Of a stretch of 64,000 nt of DNA, positions 1-8,716 are shown in pieces (positions within the stretch are counted from its first letter, which is position 1; each line of letters begins with the position of its first letter). Under the pieces are notes generated by a model. The model had not been told where the DNA came from. It was given only the letters and a program-made list of their open reading frames with translations, and searched no databases. Where the stretch lies: NCBI RefSeq assembly GCF_009720655.1, contig NZ_WNKS01000001.1, positions 457,972 through 521,971 of the forward strand, in the 5' to 3' direction. Position numbers and translations under genes: made by a program. Origin of the DNA: Rhodoblastus acidophilus. GTDB taxonomy: Bacteria > Pseudomonadota > Alphaproteobacteria > Rhizobiales > Beijerinckiaceae.

Positions 1-462
1 GTGGATGAGGAGCAGTTCGTCGTGTTCCGGCTCAAGGGCGAGGAATATGGCGTGCGCATCGACGCGGTGCAGGAGATCGTGCGGGTGCCGTCGGAGCTGA
101 CGCGTATCCCCAGCACCCCCGATTTCATCGAGGGCGTGATCAACCTACGCGGCGCGGTGCTGCCGGTGGTCGACCAGCGCCGACGCTTCCGCATGGAAAG
201 CGTCGAACGCAACGACCGCCAGCGGATCATGGTGTTCACGCTCAACGGCGTGAAGACCGGATTCATCGTCGACTTCGTCTCCGAGGTGCGGCGCATCCCC
301 CTGAGCGCCATCGCCCCGGCGCCGCAGCTGTCGGAAGAACAGCGGCGCATCATCCGCAAGGTCGCCAATCTCGAAAATGAGAAACGGATGATCCTGCTGC
401 TCGACGTGGTGCAATTGCTCAACGCCGAGGAAATCAGCGACATGCGCGCCAGCATGCACTGA
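1..462 (+). CDS. cheW: CheW-like chemotaxis coupling protein (5' end may lie outside the window)
   Basis: This is a single CheW domain spanning nearly all of the 153 residues, starting QFVVFRLKGEEYGVRI and containing the typical INLRGAVLPVVD strand/turn. CheW bridges receptors to the CheA kinase in chemosensory arrays. The first codon of the window is GTG and the length fits a stand-alone CheW (about 150-170 aa). No upstream sequence is available to confirm a ribosome binding site, so the true start could lie to the left. It heads a che operon on the same strand, with cheB 60 bases downstream after a hairpin. The family call is secure; only the start is uncertain. Confidence 0.9.
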   Translation: MDEEQFVVFRLKGEEYGVRIDAVQEIVRVPSELTRIPSTPDFIEGVINLRGAVLPVVDQRRRFRMESVERNDRQRIMVFTLNGVKTGFIVDFVSEVRRIPLSAIAPAPQLSEEQRRIIRKVANLENEKRMILLLDVVQLLNAEEISDMRASMH

Positions 463-469
463 CAAAAAG

Positions 470-508
470 GCCGGCCGTTCATTCAAGCGCGGCCGGCATC
501 CCTCTTTT
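470..508 (+). terminator. Hairpin plus T-rich tail between cheW and cheB
   Basis: An 8-bp perfect GC stem (GCCGGCCG at 470-477 paired with CGGCCGGC at 490-497, 12-base loop) is followed by CCTCTTTT. It resembles an intrinsic terminator or attenuator. Because cheB starts at 522 it may only reduce read-through from cheW into the rest of the operon. Confidence 0.45.
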
Positions 509-521
509 CGCCGGATGCTCC

Positions 522-1628
522 ATGATCAAGGTTCTTGTCGTCGACGACTCCGCGCTGATGCGCAAACATCTGACGCAATTGCTGGAATCCGCCGGCGGTT
601 TCACCACGAGGGCGGCGCGCAACGGCGCCGAGGCGCTGGCCGCGCTGGAGGAAGCCGAGTTCGACGTCGTGACCCTCGACATCAACATGCCCGTGATGGA
701 CGGCATCACCTGCCTGTCGCGCATCATGACCGCCAATCCCAAGCCGGTGGTGATGGTGTCGTCTCTGACGCAGGAAGGCGCGGCGGCGACCCTCGAAGCC
801 CTCAGCCTTGGCGCGGTCGACTATGTGCAAAAGCCCGACGGCACCATCTCCCTTTCCATCGAGGTGATCGAGCGCGAACTGATTTCGAAGATCAGAGCGG
901 CCGCGCGCGCAAGACCTCGTCGCGCGCTGGGTCTGCGCGACCGGATCGTCCAGGCGCGGGACCGGGAAGCGCCCACGCGCGCCGCCTCGCCGTCCGTCGC
1001 CTCGGGGCTTGGCGCGGGCGCTCGGGGCCTCGTGCTGGTCGGCGTCTCCACCGGCGGCCCCGGCGCGCTGGAAGACATTCTTCCGCGCCTTCCAAAAAAC
1101 TTTCCGTGGCCGATCATCGTCGCCCAGCACATGCCCGCCTCGTTCACCGGCGTGTTCGCCCGGCGGATGAACGACATTTGCGATCTCGAGGTCATCGAGG
1201 TGGCGCGGCAAACTCCGGTCGAGCCGGGCGTGGTCTATCTCGCCAAGGGCGACGCCGACCTGCTCGTCACCCGGCGCGGCGCCGGCTATTCGGCGACGCC
1301 CGTGCCGGCGAGCCGCGACCACATCTGGCATCCGAGCGTGGAGCGCCTGGTCGAAAGCGCGCTCGACGTCGCGCCCGCCAACCGCCTGATCGGGGTGCAG
1401 CTCACGGGCATGGGCCACGACGGCGCCGCCGCCATGGCGAACGTGAAGAAGCGCGGCGGCCTCACCATCGCCCAGGACGAGGCCAGCTGTGTTGTGTTCG
1501 GCATGCCCGCCGAACTCATCGCGCGCGGCGGCGCCTCGGTCATTCTGCCATGCGACGCCATCGCCGGACAACTCAATTCATGGCTCGGCGTCGCCCGAGA
1601 TCAGGGAGGACGCGTCAATGCTCGTTAA
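522..1628 (+). CDS. cheB: CheB protein-glutamate methylesterase/deamidase
   Basis: This is a response regulator fused to a methylesterase, 368 aa, the usual CheB size. The N-terminal REC domain (about 1-120) has the acidic pair VVDDSALMRK, the phosphoacceptor Asp in TLDINMPVMDG and the KP motif (VQKPDG). The C-terminal CheB domain (about 170-365) carries the Ser of GVSTGG, the His of AQHMP and the Asp of GMGHDGAA, which form the family's catalytic triad. It removes methyl groups from MCP glutamates in opposition to CheR. The stop codon overlaps the start of the next gene by 11 bases, indicating translational coupling. Confidence 0.97.
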   Translation: MIKVLVVDDSALMRKHLTQLLESAGGFTTRAARNGAEALAALEEAEFDVVTLDINMPVMDGITCLSRIMTANPKPVVMVSSLTQEGAAATLEALSLGAVDYVQKPDGTISLSIEVIERELISKIRAAARARPRRALGLRDRIVQARDREAPTRAASPSVASGLGAGARGLVLVGVSTGGPGALEDILPRLPKNFPWPIIVAQHMPASFTGVFARRMNDICDLEVIEVARQTPVEPGVVYLAKGDADLLVTRRGAGYSATPVPASRDHIWHPSVERLVESALDVAPANRLIGVQLTGMGHDGAAAMANVKKRGGLTIAQDEASCVVFGMPAELIARGGASVILPCDAIAGQLNSWLGVARDQGGRVNAR

Positions 1629-2235
1629 AGCTGGCAACAGAAGAGAAGCCGGGCCGGACGAGTCCGCGTCGGAAGAGTCCGTGTCGGACCCTGTGCGCGA
1701 CCTCGTCGCCGGCGCCGATGCGGCGACCCGCCGCCGCGCGGCCCAGAACCTGCGCGAAACGCCAGAGCGCATCGACCTGCTGTGCGAAAGGCTCGGCGAG
1801 GAGCCGGACGCCAGCGTGCGCGCGGCCATTCTCATCTCATTGCTGCGCATGAAGTCCTTGGCGGTCGCCGCCGGGCTCGTCGGTCATCTTCGCAGCGAGA
1901 ACGCGGCGCTGCGCAGCGAGGTGATGGAAGCGCTCCAGGACATGCCGGACGACGTTGAGCCGGTGCTGGAGCGGCTGCTCGAGGACCCCGACAGCGACGT
2001 GCGCATCTTCGTCGCCAACATCCTCAACGGCCTCGCCCACCCGCGCGCGCCAAAACTGCTGGCGCGCCTGATCGCCCGCGACCCCCACGTCAATGTCTGC
2101 ATGGCGGCGCTCGACGGCCTGATGGAGATCGGCGACCCCTCGATGACCGCGGCGATCGCCGACCTGCCGCGCCGCTTCCCCGAACCCTTCGTCGCCTTCG
2201 CCGCGACGGCGGCCCTCAAGCGGCTGAAGGGCTGA
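1618..2235 (+). CDS. HEAT-repeat protein of the chemosensory operon
   Basis: The 205-aa product is built almost entirely of helical HEAT-like repeats (for example VRAAILISLLRMK, ALRSEVMEALQDM and VRIFVANILNGLAHPRAPKLLARL). The start at 1618 has a good AGGGAGGA ribosome binding site at 1603-1610 and overlaps the end of cheB; a longer frame exists upstream but lies wholly inside cheB. It sits between cheB and cheR, so a scaffolding role for the methylation enzymes or a response regulator is plausible. That is inference from position, as no catalytic motif is visible. HEAT proteins are not among the core Che proteins. Confidence 0.8.
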   Translation: MLVKAGNRREAGPDESASEESVSDPVRDLVAGADAATRRRAAQNLRETPERIDLLCERLGEEPDASVRAAILISLLRMKSLAVAAGLVGHLRSENAALRSEVMEALQDMPDDVEPVLERLLEDPDSDVRIFVANILNGLAHPRAPKLLARLIARDPHVNVCMAALDGLMEIGDPSMTAAIADLPRRFPEPFVAFAATAALKRLKG

Positions 2236-2239
2236 TCAG

Positions 2240-3109
2240 ATGAACATGCCCCAGCGCAAGGTCAGCGAAATCGCGCGCATCACGCAGCAGGATTTCGAAA
2301 AATTCTACGAGTTCTTCTACCGCAAGACCGGCATCGTCTTCACCGACAAGAAGGCCTATTTCGTTGAACGCCGCCTGCTGGAGCGGATGCAGGCGACCGG
2401 CAGCGAAACGTTTCGGGACTATTTTTCCACCGTGCGCTTCCAGGCCTCGGGCGAGGAATGGCAGCAGCTCGTCAACACCATGACCGTCAACGAGACCTAT
2501 TTTCTGCGCGAGGAATATCAATTCGATGCAATGGTCGAGGGCATGCTGCCGGAGATCACCCGCAATCGCCCGACCGGGAGCGCGGTGAGAATCTGGTCGA
2601 CGCCGTGCTCAACCGGCGAGGAGCCCTATTCCATCGCCATTCATCTCCTCGAAAACTGGAAGCGGGCTGACGATTTCGCCATCGAGATTCACGCCTCCGA
2701 CATCGACACGCGCGTGGTCGCGCAGGCGCGGCGCGGGGTTTATGGCCCGCGCTCGCTGCAACGGCTCTCGACCGCCTTGCGCTCGAAATATTTCACCGCG
2801 CTGGACGACGACCAGTTCCGCATCCGCGAGGAGTTGCGCGACTCCATCGACTTCGACGTCGCCAATATCGTCGACCCCGCCAATATGACGCGCTTCAGGG
2901 GCATGGACGTCATCTTCTGCCGCAACCTGCTCATCTATTTCGACGACGTCTCGCGGCGCGAATCCGTGGAGCTGCTCTACGAGTGCCTGAACCCCGGCGG
3001 CTTCATCTGCCTCGGCCACTCCGAGAGCATGACACGGATTTCCTCCTTGTTCAGGCCGCGCAAGTTCGCGGAAACGATCGTCTACCAGAAGGCTGGGAGC
3101 GGAGCATGA
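2240..3109 (+). CDS. cheR: CheR chemoreceptor glutamate methyltransferase
   Basis: This 289-aa protein has the standard CheR architecture. An N-terminal helical domain (about 10-75) is followed by the SAM-dependent methyltransferase domain with VNETYFLRE (about 83-91), the SAM-binding loop WSTPCSTGEEPYS (about 119-131) and FCRNLLIYF. CheR methylates receptor glutamates using SAM. Its start is 4 bases after the HEAT gene stop, and its TGA overlaps the ATG of the following cheY (ATGA), so expression is tightly coupled. Confidence 0.97.
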   Translation: MNMPQRKVSEIARITQQDFEKFYEFFYRKTGIVFTDKKAYFVERRLLERMQATGSETFRDYFSTVRFQASGEEWQQLVNTMTVNETYFLREEYQFDAMVEGMLPEITRNRPTGSAVRIWSTPCSTGEEPYSIAIHLLENWKRADDFAIEIHASDIDTRVVAQARRGVYGPRSLQRLSTALRSKYFTALDDDQFRIREELRDSIDFDVANIVDPANMTRFRGMDVIFCRNLLIYFDDVSRRESVELLYECLNPGGFICLGHSESMTRISSLFRPRKFAETIVYQKAGSGA

Positions 3110-3477
3110 AAAAGGTATTGGTGGTCGAGGACAGCGCCACCGCGCGCGCCTTTTACCGCAGCACGCTGGAGAGCGCCGGCTTTTGCGTGGATGAGGCGGC
3201 CAACGGTCTCGAAGGTCTGGAGCGGGCGATGCTCGATCGTTACGACCTCGCCATCGTTGACATCAACATGCCGAAAATGGACGGCTATGCGATGACGCGC
3301 GAGCTTCGCGAAAATCCCGATCTTCTCAGCCTGCCCGTGGTGATGGTGACCACGGAAGCGGGCGAGCAGGACGAGGCCAAGGCGTTCGATTGTGGAGCCA
3401 ATTATTACATCGTCAAGCCCGCCGACCCCGGCGACCTCACGCTGACGGCGCGGCTGCTGACGGGATCGCGTCCATGA
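3106..3477 (+). CDS. cheY: CheY-like single-domain response regulator
   Basis: The stand-alone REC domain is 123 aa. The acidic pocket E8-D9, phosphoacceptor D52 in IVDINMPKMDG, the switch Thr in VTTEAG and the Lys of IVKPADP are all present. It presumably receives phosphate from the CheA encoded next. ATG at 3106 overlaps the cheR stop (ATGA); an upstream in-frame ATG lies deep in cheR and was not used. Its own TGA overlaps the cheA ATG. Confidence 0.95.
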   Translation: MKKVLVVEDSATARAFYRSTLESAGFCVDEAANGLEGLERAMLDRYDLAIVDINMPKMDGYAMTRELRENPDLLSLPVVMVTTEAGEQDEAKAFDCGANYYIVKPADPGDLTLTARLLTGSRP

Positions 3478-6050
3478 AAACCCTGCTCGAACGCTTCATC
3501 CCCGAAGCCCGGGATCTGATCGAATCCTCCTCGACGGGTCTGCTCAAGCTTGAACGCGCCCCCGGCGACCACGACGTGGTCAACGAGGTTTTTCGCGCGG
3601 TTCATACACTGAAAGGGTCGTCTGGACTGTTTCCGGTGCCCGCGCTCACCCGCCTCGTTCATGTCGCCGAAGACCTTCTTGGCGCCGTGCGCTCGGACGA
3701 ACTCGCCATAGACTCCGAACTGATCGACGCGCTGCTTTCCGCCCTCGACCAGGTCGACAGATGGGTCGATTCCCTTGAAGCGCAAGCGGGCCTTCCCGCC
3801 AACGCAGACGGGGTGTCCAACGCCCTGGTCGACAGCCTGCGCCGTTTCGGCGGCCGGGAGAGCAAGGCGACGCCGGCGGCGGTTGCTGCGGCGGCGGCGC
3901 GCGTCAGCGGCGCGGCGCTCGACGTTTTTTCCGAAGCCGAGCGCATCGACGTTTTTCGCGCGGCGGCGTCGGGCGCGGCGGTCCTGCTGGTCGATTACAC
4001 GCCTGCCGACAATTGCTTCTTCTGCGGCACGGATCCGCTGGCTTTGGCGCTGGAGACGCCCGAGGTCCTTGCGACCGCAATCACGCCGGCGGCGCCGTTC
4101 CCAGCCGCCGACTACGACCCCTACGTCTGCAATCTGCGCTTCCAGAGTCTTTCGGTCGCGCCCGAGGCCGAGATCGAGCATCATTTTCGCTACGAGAGGA
4201 CGCAGGTCGCGCTCGCGGAGGTCGATCCCCGCGACCTCGTGGCGATCACGGGCGAAGGCGCGGCGCCGCCGGTGTGCGCCGATTTCGCCGAAGACGCGCG
4301 GCGGCTGCTCGACGACGGCAATCTGACCCTGCTCGCGGCGCGCGCGAAGACCCTGAGGGCCATTGTCGGCGCGGGCCTCGCCTCGGCTTGCGCGCTGCGC
4401 TGGCTGGACGTCATCGCCAGCGCGCGCGAGCCCGATCTTGCGCTCGCGCGCGCGCTGATCGCCGCGGTCGGCAAGGGGATTTATGTTCCGCCATCCGGCG
4501 CGGAGGCGCCCGCCGCTTCCGCCGCATCCGATCCGGCGTTCGTCTGCGCATTGCAGATCATCGAGGCGCAGAAGCGCAACCTTTCGCGCCGCGCCTTTTC
4601 CGCGTCCGCGCTGGCCGGCGCCAGGGGCGTGGTTGACAATGTCCTGGCGGCCGTGGCGCGCGACGATCTGCGCGAAAAATTCGTCGCCGCCTGCGACCAT
4701 TGCGCCGCCGAACAAAACTTCGCCCCGGCGCTCGCCTTCCTCGAACATGCGTTCGAACCGGAGCAGGGATTTAGTTGCGCCAGCAACTCTCCGTCCCCGG
4801 AAACGCCCGCGCCGCCGCCGGTCCACGAATCGCAGCCGCCGGAGCGCATCGCCGACCCGCAAGCCGAGACGAAAAAAGCCGCCGCGCGCGTGCTGCGCGT
4901 CGATCAGGCCAAGGTCGATACGCTGATGAATCTGATCGGCGAACTGATCGTGTCGAAGAACAGCCTGCCCTTCCTCGCGACGCGCGCGGAGGAGGTTTTT
5001 GGCTCGCGCGAAATGTCGCGTGAGATCAAAGACCAATATGCGGTGATCGACCGTCTGTCGCAGGAGATGCAGGCGGCGATCATGCAGGTGCGCATGCTGC
5101 CGATCTCAGACGTGTTCGACCGCTTTCCCCGTCTTGTGCGCGACCTCTCGCGAAAGCTCGCCAAGGACATCGACCTCGTCATCGAGGGCGGCGACACCTC
5201 CGCCGACAAGAACATCATCGAGGCGCTCAACGACCCGCTGCTGCATATCGTGCGCAACGCGCTCGACCATGGCGTCGAGCCGCCGCAGGACCGCGCCAAA
5301 GCCGGCAAGGCGCCGCGCGGAAAAATCACGCTGAAGGCGTGGCAGGACTCGGAAAGCGTGGTGATCGAGGTCTCAGACGACGGGCGCGGCATCGATCCGA
5401 AGAAGATCGCGGCCTCGGCGGTCAGCAAGGGTGTGATCTCCCAAGCCGACGCCGACCGGCTGAGCGAGCAGGAGGCGATCAACCTGATCTTTCGTCCAGG
5501 CTTCTCCACGGCGGCGCAAGTCTCCGATCTTTCGGGGCGCGGCGTCGGCATGGACGTGGTGCGCACGGCGGTCGAAAAGCTTGGCGGACGCGTCAGCGTG
5601 TCCTCGCGGGTTGGCGAGGGCTCCAGCACCCGTCTCGTGCTGCCGCTCAGCATGGTGGTGACGCGAATCATGATCATCGAGGCGGCGTCCGGCCTCTATG
5701 GCGTGCCGATGGAGTTGATCGTCGAGACGGTGCGGGTCGAGCGCGAGCACATCCACAGGATTCAGCAGGCCGAGGCGTTTATCTTGCGCGACCGCCTCAT
5801 CCCGGTGGTGCGGCTCGCCGACCTGCTGCGCGAACCGGCGCGTCCGCTCAAGCACGACGCCGAAGCCGTGCTGGTCTGCCGCATCAACGGCCAGACGGTG
5901 GGAGTCGTCATCGACGATTTTCGCGTTGGCATGGATGTGATCGTCAAGCCTTTCGAGGGCATTGTCGCGGGCGCGCGTGGCTTTTCCGGCACGACATTGC
6001 TCGGAGACGGGCGCGTGCTGCTCATCCTCGACCTGAAGGAGTTGATCTGA
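3474..6050 (+). CDS. cheA: CheA hybrid-type chemotaxis histidine kinase
   Basis: The product is 858 aa. Domains in order are: Hpt/P1 with phosphorylatable H44 in AVHTLKGSSG; a long middle region (about 150-470) that is Ala-rich and includes a P2-like part with two Cys (NCFFCG); the dimerisation segment beginning RVLRVDQAKVDTLMNLIGEL; the HATPase domain with HIVRNALDHGVE (N box), VSDDGRGIDP (G1) and LSGRGVGMDVV (G2); and a C-terminal CheW-like P5 domain. It autophosphorylates and passes phosphate to CheY and CheB. The ATG at 3474 overlaps the cheY stop. The stop at 6050 shares its last base with the next start codon. Confidence 0.97.
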   Translation: MKTLLERFIPEARDLIESSSTGLLKLERAPGDHDVVNEVFRAVHTLKGSSGLFPVPALTRLVHVAEDLLGAVRSDELAIDSELIDALLSALDQVDRWVDSLEAQAGLPANADGVSNALVDSLRRFGGRESKATPAAVAAAAARVSGAALDVFSEAERIDVFRAAASGAAVLLVDYTPADNCFFCGTDPLALALETPEVLATAITPAAPFPAADYDPYVCNLRFQSLSVAPEAEIEHHFRYERTQVALAEVDPRDLVAITGEGAAPPVCADFAEDARRLLDDGNLTLLAARAKTLRAIVGAGLASACALRWLDVIASAREPDLALARALIAAVGKGIYVPPSGAEAPAASAASDPAFVCALQIIEAQKRNLSRRAFSASALAGARGVVDNVLAAVARDDLREKFVAACDHCAAEQNFAPALAFLEHAFEPEQGFSCASNSPSPETPAPPPVHESQPPERIADPQAETKKAAARVLRVDQAKVDTLMNLIGELIVSKNSLPFLATRAEEVFGSREMSREIKDQYAVIDRLSQEMQAAIMQVRMLPISDVFDRFPRLVRDLSRKLAKDIDLVIEGGDTSADKNIIEALNDPLLHIVRNALDHGVEPPQDRAKAGKAPRGKITLKAWQDSESVVIEVSDDGRGIDPKKIAASAVSKGVISQADADRLSEQEAINLIFRPGFSTAAQVSDLSGRGVGMDVVRTAVEKLGGRVSVSSRVGEGSSTRLVLPLSMVVTRIMIIEAASGLYGVPMELIVETVRVEREHIHRIQQAEAFILRDRLIPVVRLADLLREPARPLKHDAEAVLVCRINGQTVGVVIDDFRVGMDVIVKPFEGIVAGARGFSGTTLLGDGRVLLILDLKELI

Positions 6051-6463
6051 TGGGCCTGAGGTTCGATAACAAGGTCGTGCGATTCGAAGGACATTGCACG
6101 GTGGAGGAGGCGCTGCCGCTCGTCCAGTTCCTCAGCGAGACGGAAGACGCGCGCGTGGCGCTCGACTCCTGCGAGTCGATGCACGCCGCCCTGTTCCAGA
6201 CCCTGATGGCGCTCCAGCCCCGGATCGTCGCCTTGCCGAAGGACGGGCCGCTGGCCGCCGCGTTGACGCGCCGCTTCGGACCGGTTTCGGGAGTTGGCGA
6301 TGACACGCGTGCTGGCGATCTGCAATCGCAAGGGCGGCTGCGGAAAGACGACGACGGCGGTCAATCTGGCGGCGGAGTTCGGCCGTCGCAAGATTCCGAC
6401 GCTGCTGATCGATCTCGACAGCCAGGGCCACGGGGGCCTCGGCCTGGGGGTGGTGGCGCATGA
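6050..6463 (+). CDS. Small STAS-like protein; frame runs into parA
   Basis: ATG at 6050 overlaps the cheA TGA. The first about 80 residues (MGLRFDNKVVRFEGHCTVEE, then LALDSCESMH-type strand/helix elements) resemble a short STAS/MlaB-type domain, but weakly. The position where STAS proteins carry a phosphorylatable Ser/Thr reads ESMHAALF. The open frame does not stop before parA. It continues 164 bases into parA as low-complexity Gly/Arg/Asp-rich sequence and ends at 6463 (137 aa). Frame +1 has a TGA at 6301-6303 that would form the same ATGA coupling seen elsewhere in this operon, so the natural product may be about 84 aa with an indel near its end. Confidence 0.6.
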   Translation: MGLRFDNKVVRFEGHCTVEEALPLVQFLSETEDARVALDSCESMHAALFQTLMALQPRIVALPKDGPLAAALTRRFGPVSGVGDDTRAGDLQSQGRLRKDDDGGQSGGGVRPSQDSDAADRSRQPGPRGPRPGGGGA

Positions 6464-7073
6464 CCGCGCCAGCACCGTCCATGCCCTGTTTGGCGGCGGA
6501 ACCGTCGATCTCGACCGGGCGGTGGTCGCCTCGGCCGCCGACCATGTCCACGTGCTGCCGGCCGACCGCGCCTTCGAGGGGGCGTCGCCGCAAAGCGACG
6601 TCCATGCGCTCGACCGGCTCATCCGCTCGCCGGGGATCGCGGAGCGATTTCGGGTCGTCGTGCTCGACACGCCGCCCGCCTATGATCCGCTGCTCGTCAA
6701 CGCGCTGGCCGCGGCCGACGCGGTGCTGGCGCCCATCGTCCCCCACGCGCTCTCTGCGGAAGGGGTCAGGCAATTGCTGCGGGTTTTTTATCGCATCGCC
6801 ACGACGGTCAAGCCCGAGATCGACATGATTGGCGTCTTGCCCGTCATGTACAACGAGCGCATCCGCCATCATCGCGCGGTCATCGAAGAAATCGCGCGAG
6901 AACTCGGTCCTCAAAAACTCTTGCCGGCGATCCGAATGGATATACATCTTGCGGAAAGCTTTTCCGCGCGCATTCCCGCCAGTTATTACGCTCCGTCAAG
7001 CAGGGGTGCGCGGGATTATAAAGTATTGGCCGCTCATTTAATTGAAAATTTAGCGGTGCGGGGCCATGAATGA
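6300..7073 (+). CDS. parA: ParA/MinD-type ATPase of the chemosensory cluster
   Basis: The 257-aa ParA-family ATPase has the deviant Walker A motif KGGCGKTT near its N-terminus (MTRVLAICNRKGGCGKTT), DLDSQGHGGLGLG (switch I region) and LDTPPAYDPLLVNAL (Walker B). Chemosensory ParA homologues such as PpfA and ParC are known to position cytoplasmic or polar Che arrays at division, and the same role is inferred here. ATG 6300 is preferred over an in-frame TTG six bases earlier. The C-terminus overlaps the alternative start of the next cheY gene. This is not a replication-partition locus: no ParB or parS candidate is visible. Confidence 0.88.
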   Translation: MTRVLAICNRKGGCGKTTTAVNLAAEFGRRKIPTLLIDLDSQGHGGLGLGVVAHDRASTVHALFGGGTVDLDRAVVASAADHVHVLPADRAFEGASPQSDVHALDRLIRSPGIAERFRVVVLDTPPAYDPLLVNALAAADAVLAPIVPHALSAEGVRQLLRVFYRIATTVKPEIDMIGVLPVMYNERIRHHRAVIEEIARELGPQKLLPAIRMDIHLAESFSARIPASYYAPSSRGARDYKVLAAHLIENLAVRGHE

Positions 7074-7098
7074 CCATTCCTTGTCGGCGGAGAGTGCA

Positions 7099-7473
7099 AT
7101 GGCCGAGACCATATTGATCGTGGACGATTCGCCGACGATGTTGATGAGCATCGAGTCAATCCTGAAGAAAATCGGCGTCCAAGTCGAGAAGGCCGACAGC
7201 GGCGAGCAGGCGCTGAGCCGGCTCTCCCAGGGCCTCAAGGCGCGTATGATGATCACCGACCTCAACATGGGCAAGATGAATGGCATCGAGCTGATCCGCG
7301 AGGCGCGTAAGCTCGCCCACATGAAATTCGCGCCGATCCTGATGCTGACCACGGAATCGCAGCAGGACAAGCGCAACGAGGCCAAGGCCGCCGGCGCCAC
7401 CGGATGGATCGTCAAGCCGGTCGATCCCGAAAACCTGGTGAAGGTCGTGCGACAGCTCGTTCCGGGGCTCTGA
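7099..7473 (+). CDS. cheY: Second CheY-like response regulator
   Basis: This single REC domain (124 aa) has DD at 9-10, phosphoacceptor D54 in MITDLNMGKMNG, LTTES and the Lys of IVKPVDP. ATG 7099 has a GGAGAG ribosome binding site a few bases upstream. An in-frame ATG at 7066 overlaps the parA stop and would add 11 residues. It follows parA and precedes the MCP by 3 bases, so it is likely a second phosphate acceptor or sink for CheA. Confidence 0.93.
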   Translation: MAETILIVDDSPTMLMSIESILKKIGVQVEKADSGEQALSRLSQGLKARMMITDLNMGKMNGIELIREARKLAHMKFAPILMLTTESQQDKRNEAKAAGATGWIVKPVDPENLVKVVRQLVPGL

Positions 7474-7476
7474 GCC

Positions 7477-8712
7477 ATGATCGCCGCCGTCCTCGACGCC
7501 GCCCACCTCTGGAAGCCCCTTCCGCCGCTGGCGGCGGGGCTGCCGGTCGCGGCCGTGGGCGCGCTCGCCGGTTTGCCCGCGGGGCTTTCGCTGACGCTCG
7601 GGCTGACCTCCGCGATTGCGTCTGCGCTGGCCGCCATTCCTTTCCGCCGAGCCGCGCCGCCCAACGCGCCGCCCAACGCGCCGCCCAACGCGCCGCCCAA
7701 CGCGCCGCCCAAGGAGAGCGTCGAACCGATCCGGCAAGAACCGCAAGCCGCGCCGCCGCCTGTTCCCGTCCGGGACGACGATCGTTGCGAAAACGTTCGG
7801 CAGCATCTGGACGCCTATGACCAGACGTTCCAGCGCGCCGCGCTCTACACGTCCTCGGTGGTCGACGACGCGAGCGACGCGGCGGGGCGGATCATCGCCG
7901 GCTTGAAGACCATGGAGACGTCGATCGGCGACGTCCTCAGCTTTCTGGAGACCTCCTCCACCAACGAAAAGGTGATGGCGATCGTCGACAACACCGACCG
8001 GCAGCTCATGGAAAACCGCCGGCTCATCGGAGATTTCATCGCGCGCCGCGACCGGGACATCGACTCCTGGCGGGCGCGGATCGTGTCGATCGAAAAGATG
8101 ACCGACGAACTCAGCCACGAGATCGACGGCATCAGGGGCATCGCCAGCCAGACCCGGCTTCTCGCCCTCAACGCCGCCATCGAGGCGTCGCACGCCGGCG
8201 AGCACGGCGCCGGATTCGCGGTTGTCGCCAGCGAGGTCAAGCACCTGTCGGACGCCTCGAACCGCACGGCGCACCAGGTGGGCCAGGGCTTGGGAAAATT
8301 GCGCGAGTCCATTCGCGACCAGCTGTCCGTTCTGGTCAGCGAGCGTCTCGGCGACGAGCAGCGCGAACTCGAACATATCGCCGCTTCGATCTGCGATCTG
8401 ACCGCGCAGATGGAGCGTCTGGTGGCGCATCAACGGGACACTCTGGGCAAAGTGCAGGTCGAAAGCAACCGCATGGTGTCGCCGGTGCTGCAACTCCTTG
8501 GATCGATCCAGTTCCAGGATGTCGCGCAGCAGCGGATTCGGCATGTCGAAATGTTCTTTTCCAAGGCGCGGGAAGACATCGCCGCCGTGAGCGACGCTCT
8601 GGCGTCGCGGCGCGACATGCCGGGCGCCAACGAATTGCGCGCCGCCATTGCGGAAGACGGCCCCGCGGCGCCTCGCGTATCCGGCAGTTTTGCAGAAATT
8701 GAACTGTTTTGA
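7477..8712 (+). CDS. Methyl-accepting chemotaxis protein with an inner-membrane anchor and no periplasmic domain
   Basis: The 411-aa receptor opens with two closely spaced hydrophobic segments (about 15-35 and 36-55), leaving no room for a periplasmic sensor domain. A Pro-rich linker made of four exact 12-bp repeats (PPNA) at about residues 60-75 follows, then a long helical signalling domain. The hairpin tip SQTRLLALNAAIEASHAGE and [19 protein letters not shown] is conserved, so CheA/CheW binding is expected. The signal may be sensed in the membrane or cytoplasm. The gene ends the che operon proper. Confidence 0.92.
   Translation: MIAAVLDAAHLWKPLPPLAAGLPVAAVGALAGLPAGLSLTLGLTSAIASALAAIPFRRAAPPNAPPNAPPNAPPNAPPKESVEPIRQEPQAAPPPVPVRDDDRCENVRQHLDAYDQTFQRAALYTSSVVDDASDAAGRIIAGLKTMETSIGDVLSFLETSSTNEKVMAIVDNTDRQLMENRRLIGDFIARRDRDIDSWRARIVSIEKMTDELSHEIDGIRGIASQTRLLALNAAIEASHAGEHGAGFAVVASEVKHLSDASNRTAHQVGQGLGKLRESIRDQLSVLVSERLGDEQRELEHIAASICDLTAQMERLVAHQRDTLGKVQVESNRMVSPVLQLLGSIQFQDVAQQRIRHVEMFFSKAREDIAAVSDALASRRDMPGANELRAAIAEDGPAAPRVSGSFAEIELF
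7654..7713 (+). repeat. Tandem 12-bp repeat inside the MCP gene
   Basis: Four perfect copies of GCGCCGCCCAAC run from 7654 to 7701, followed by a fifth copy differing only in the last base (7702-7713). It encodes (A)PPN repeats in the linker between the membrane anchor and the signalling helices. Copy number could vary by slippage without breaking the frame. Confidence 0.95.
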
Positions 8713-8716
8713 CGTG

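Noticed and set aside
6300..7073. Plasmid or chromosome partition locus
   Set aside because: There is no parB or parS, and the gene lies within a che operon, so array positioning is the better reading.
7654..7713. Regular short repeats resembling a CRISPR or minisatellite
   Set aside because: They are 12-bp in-frame coding repeats with no spacers.
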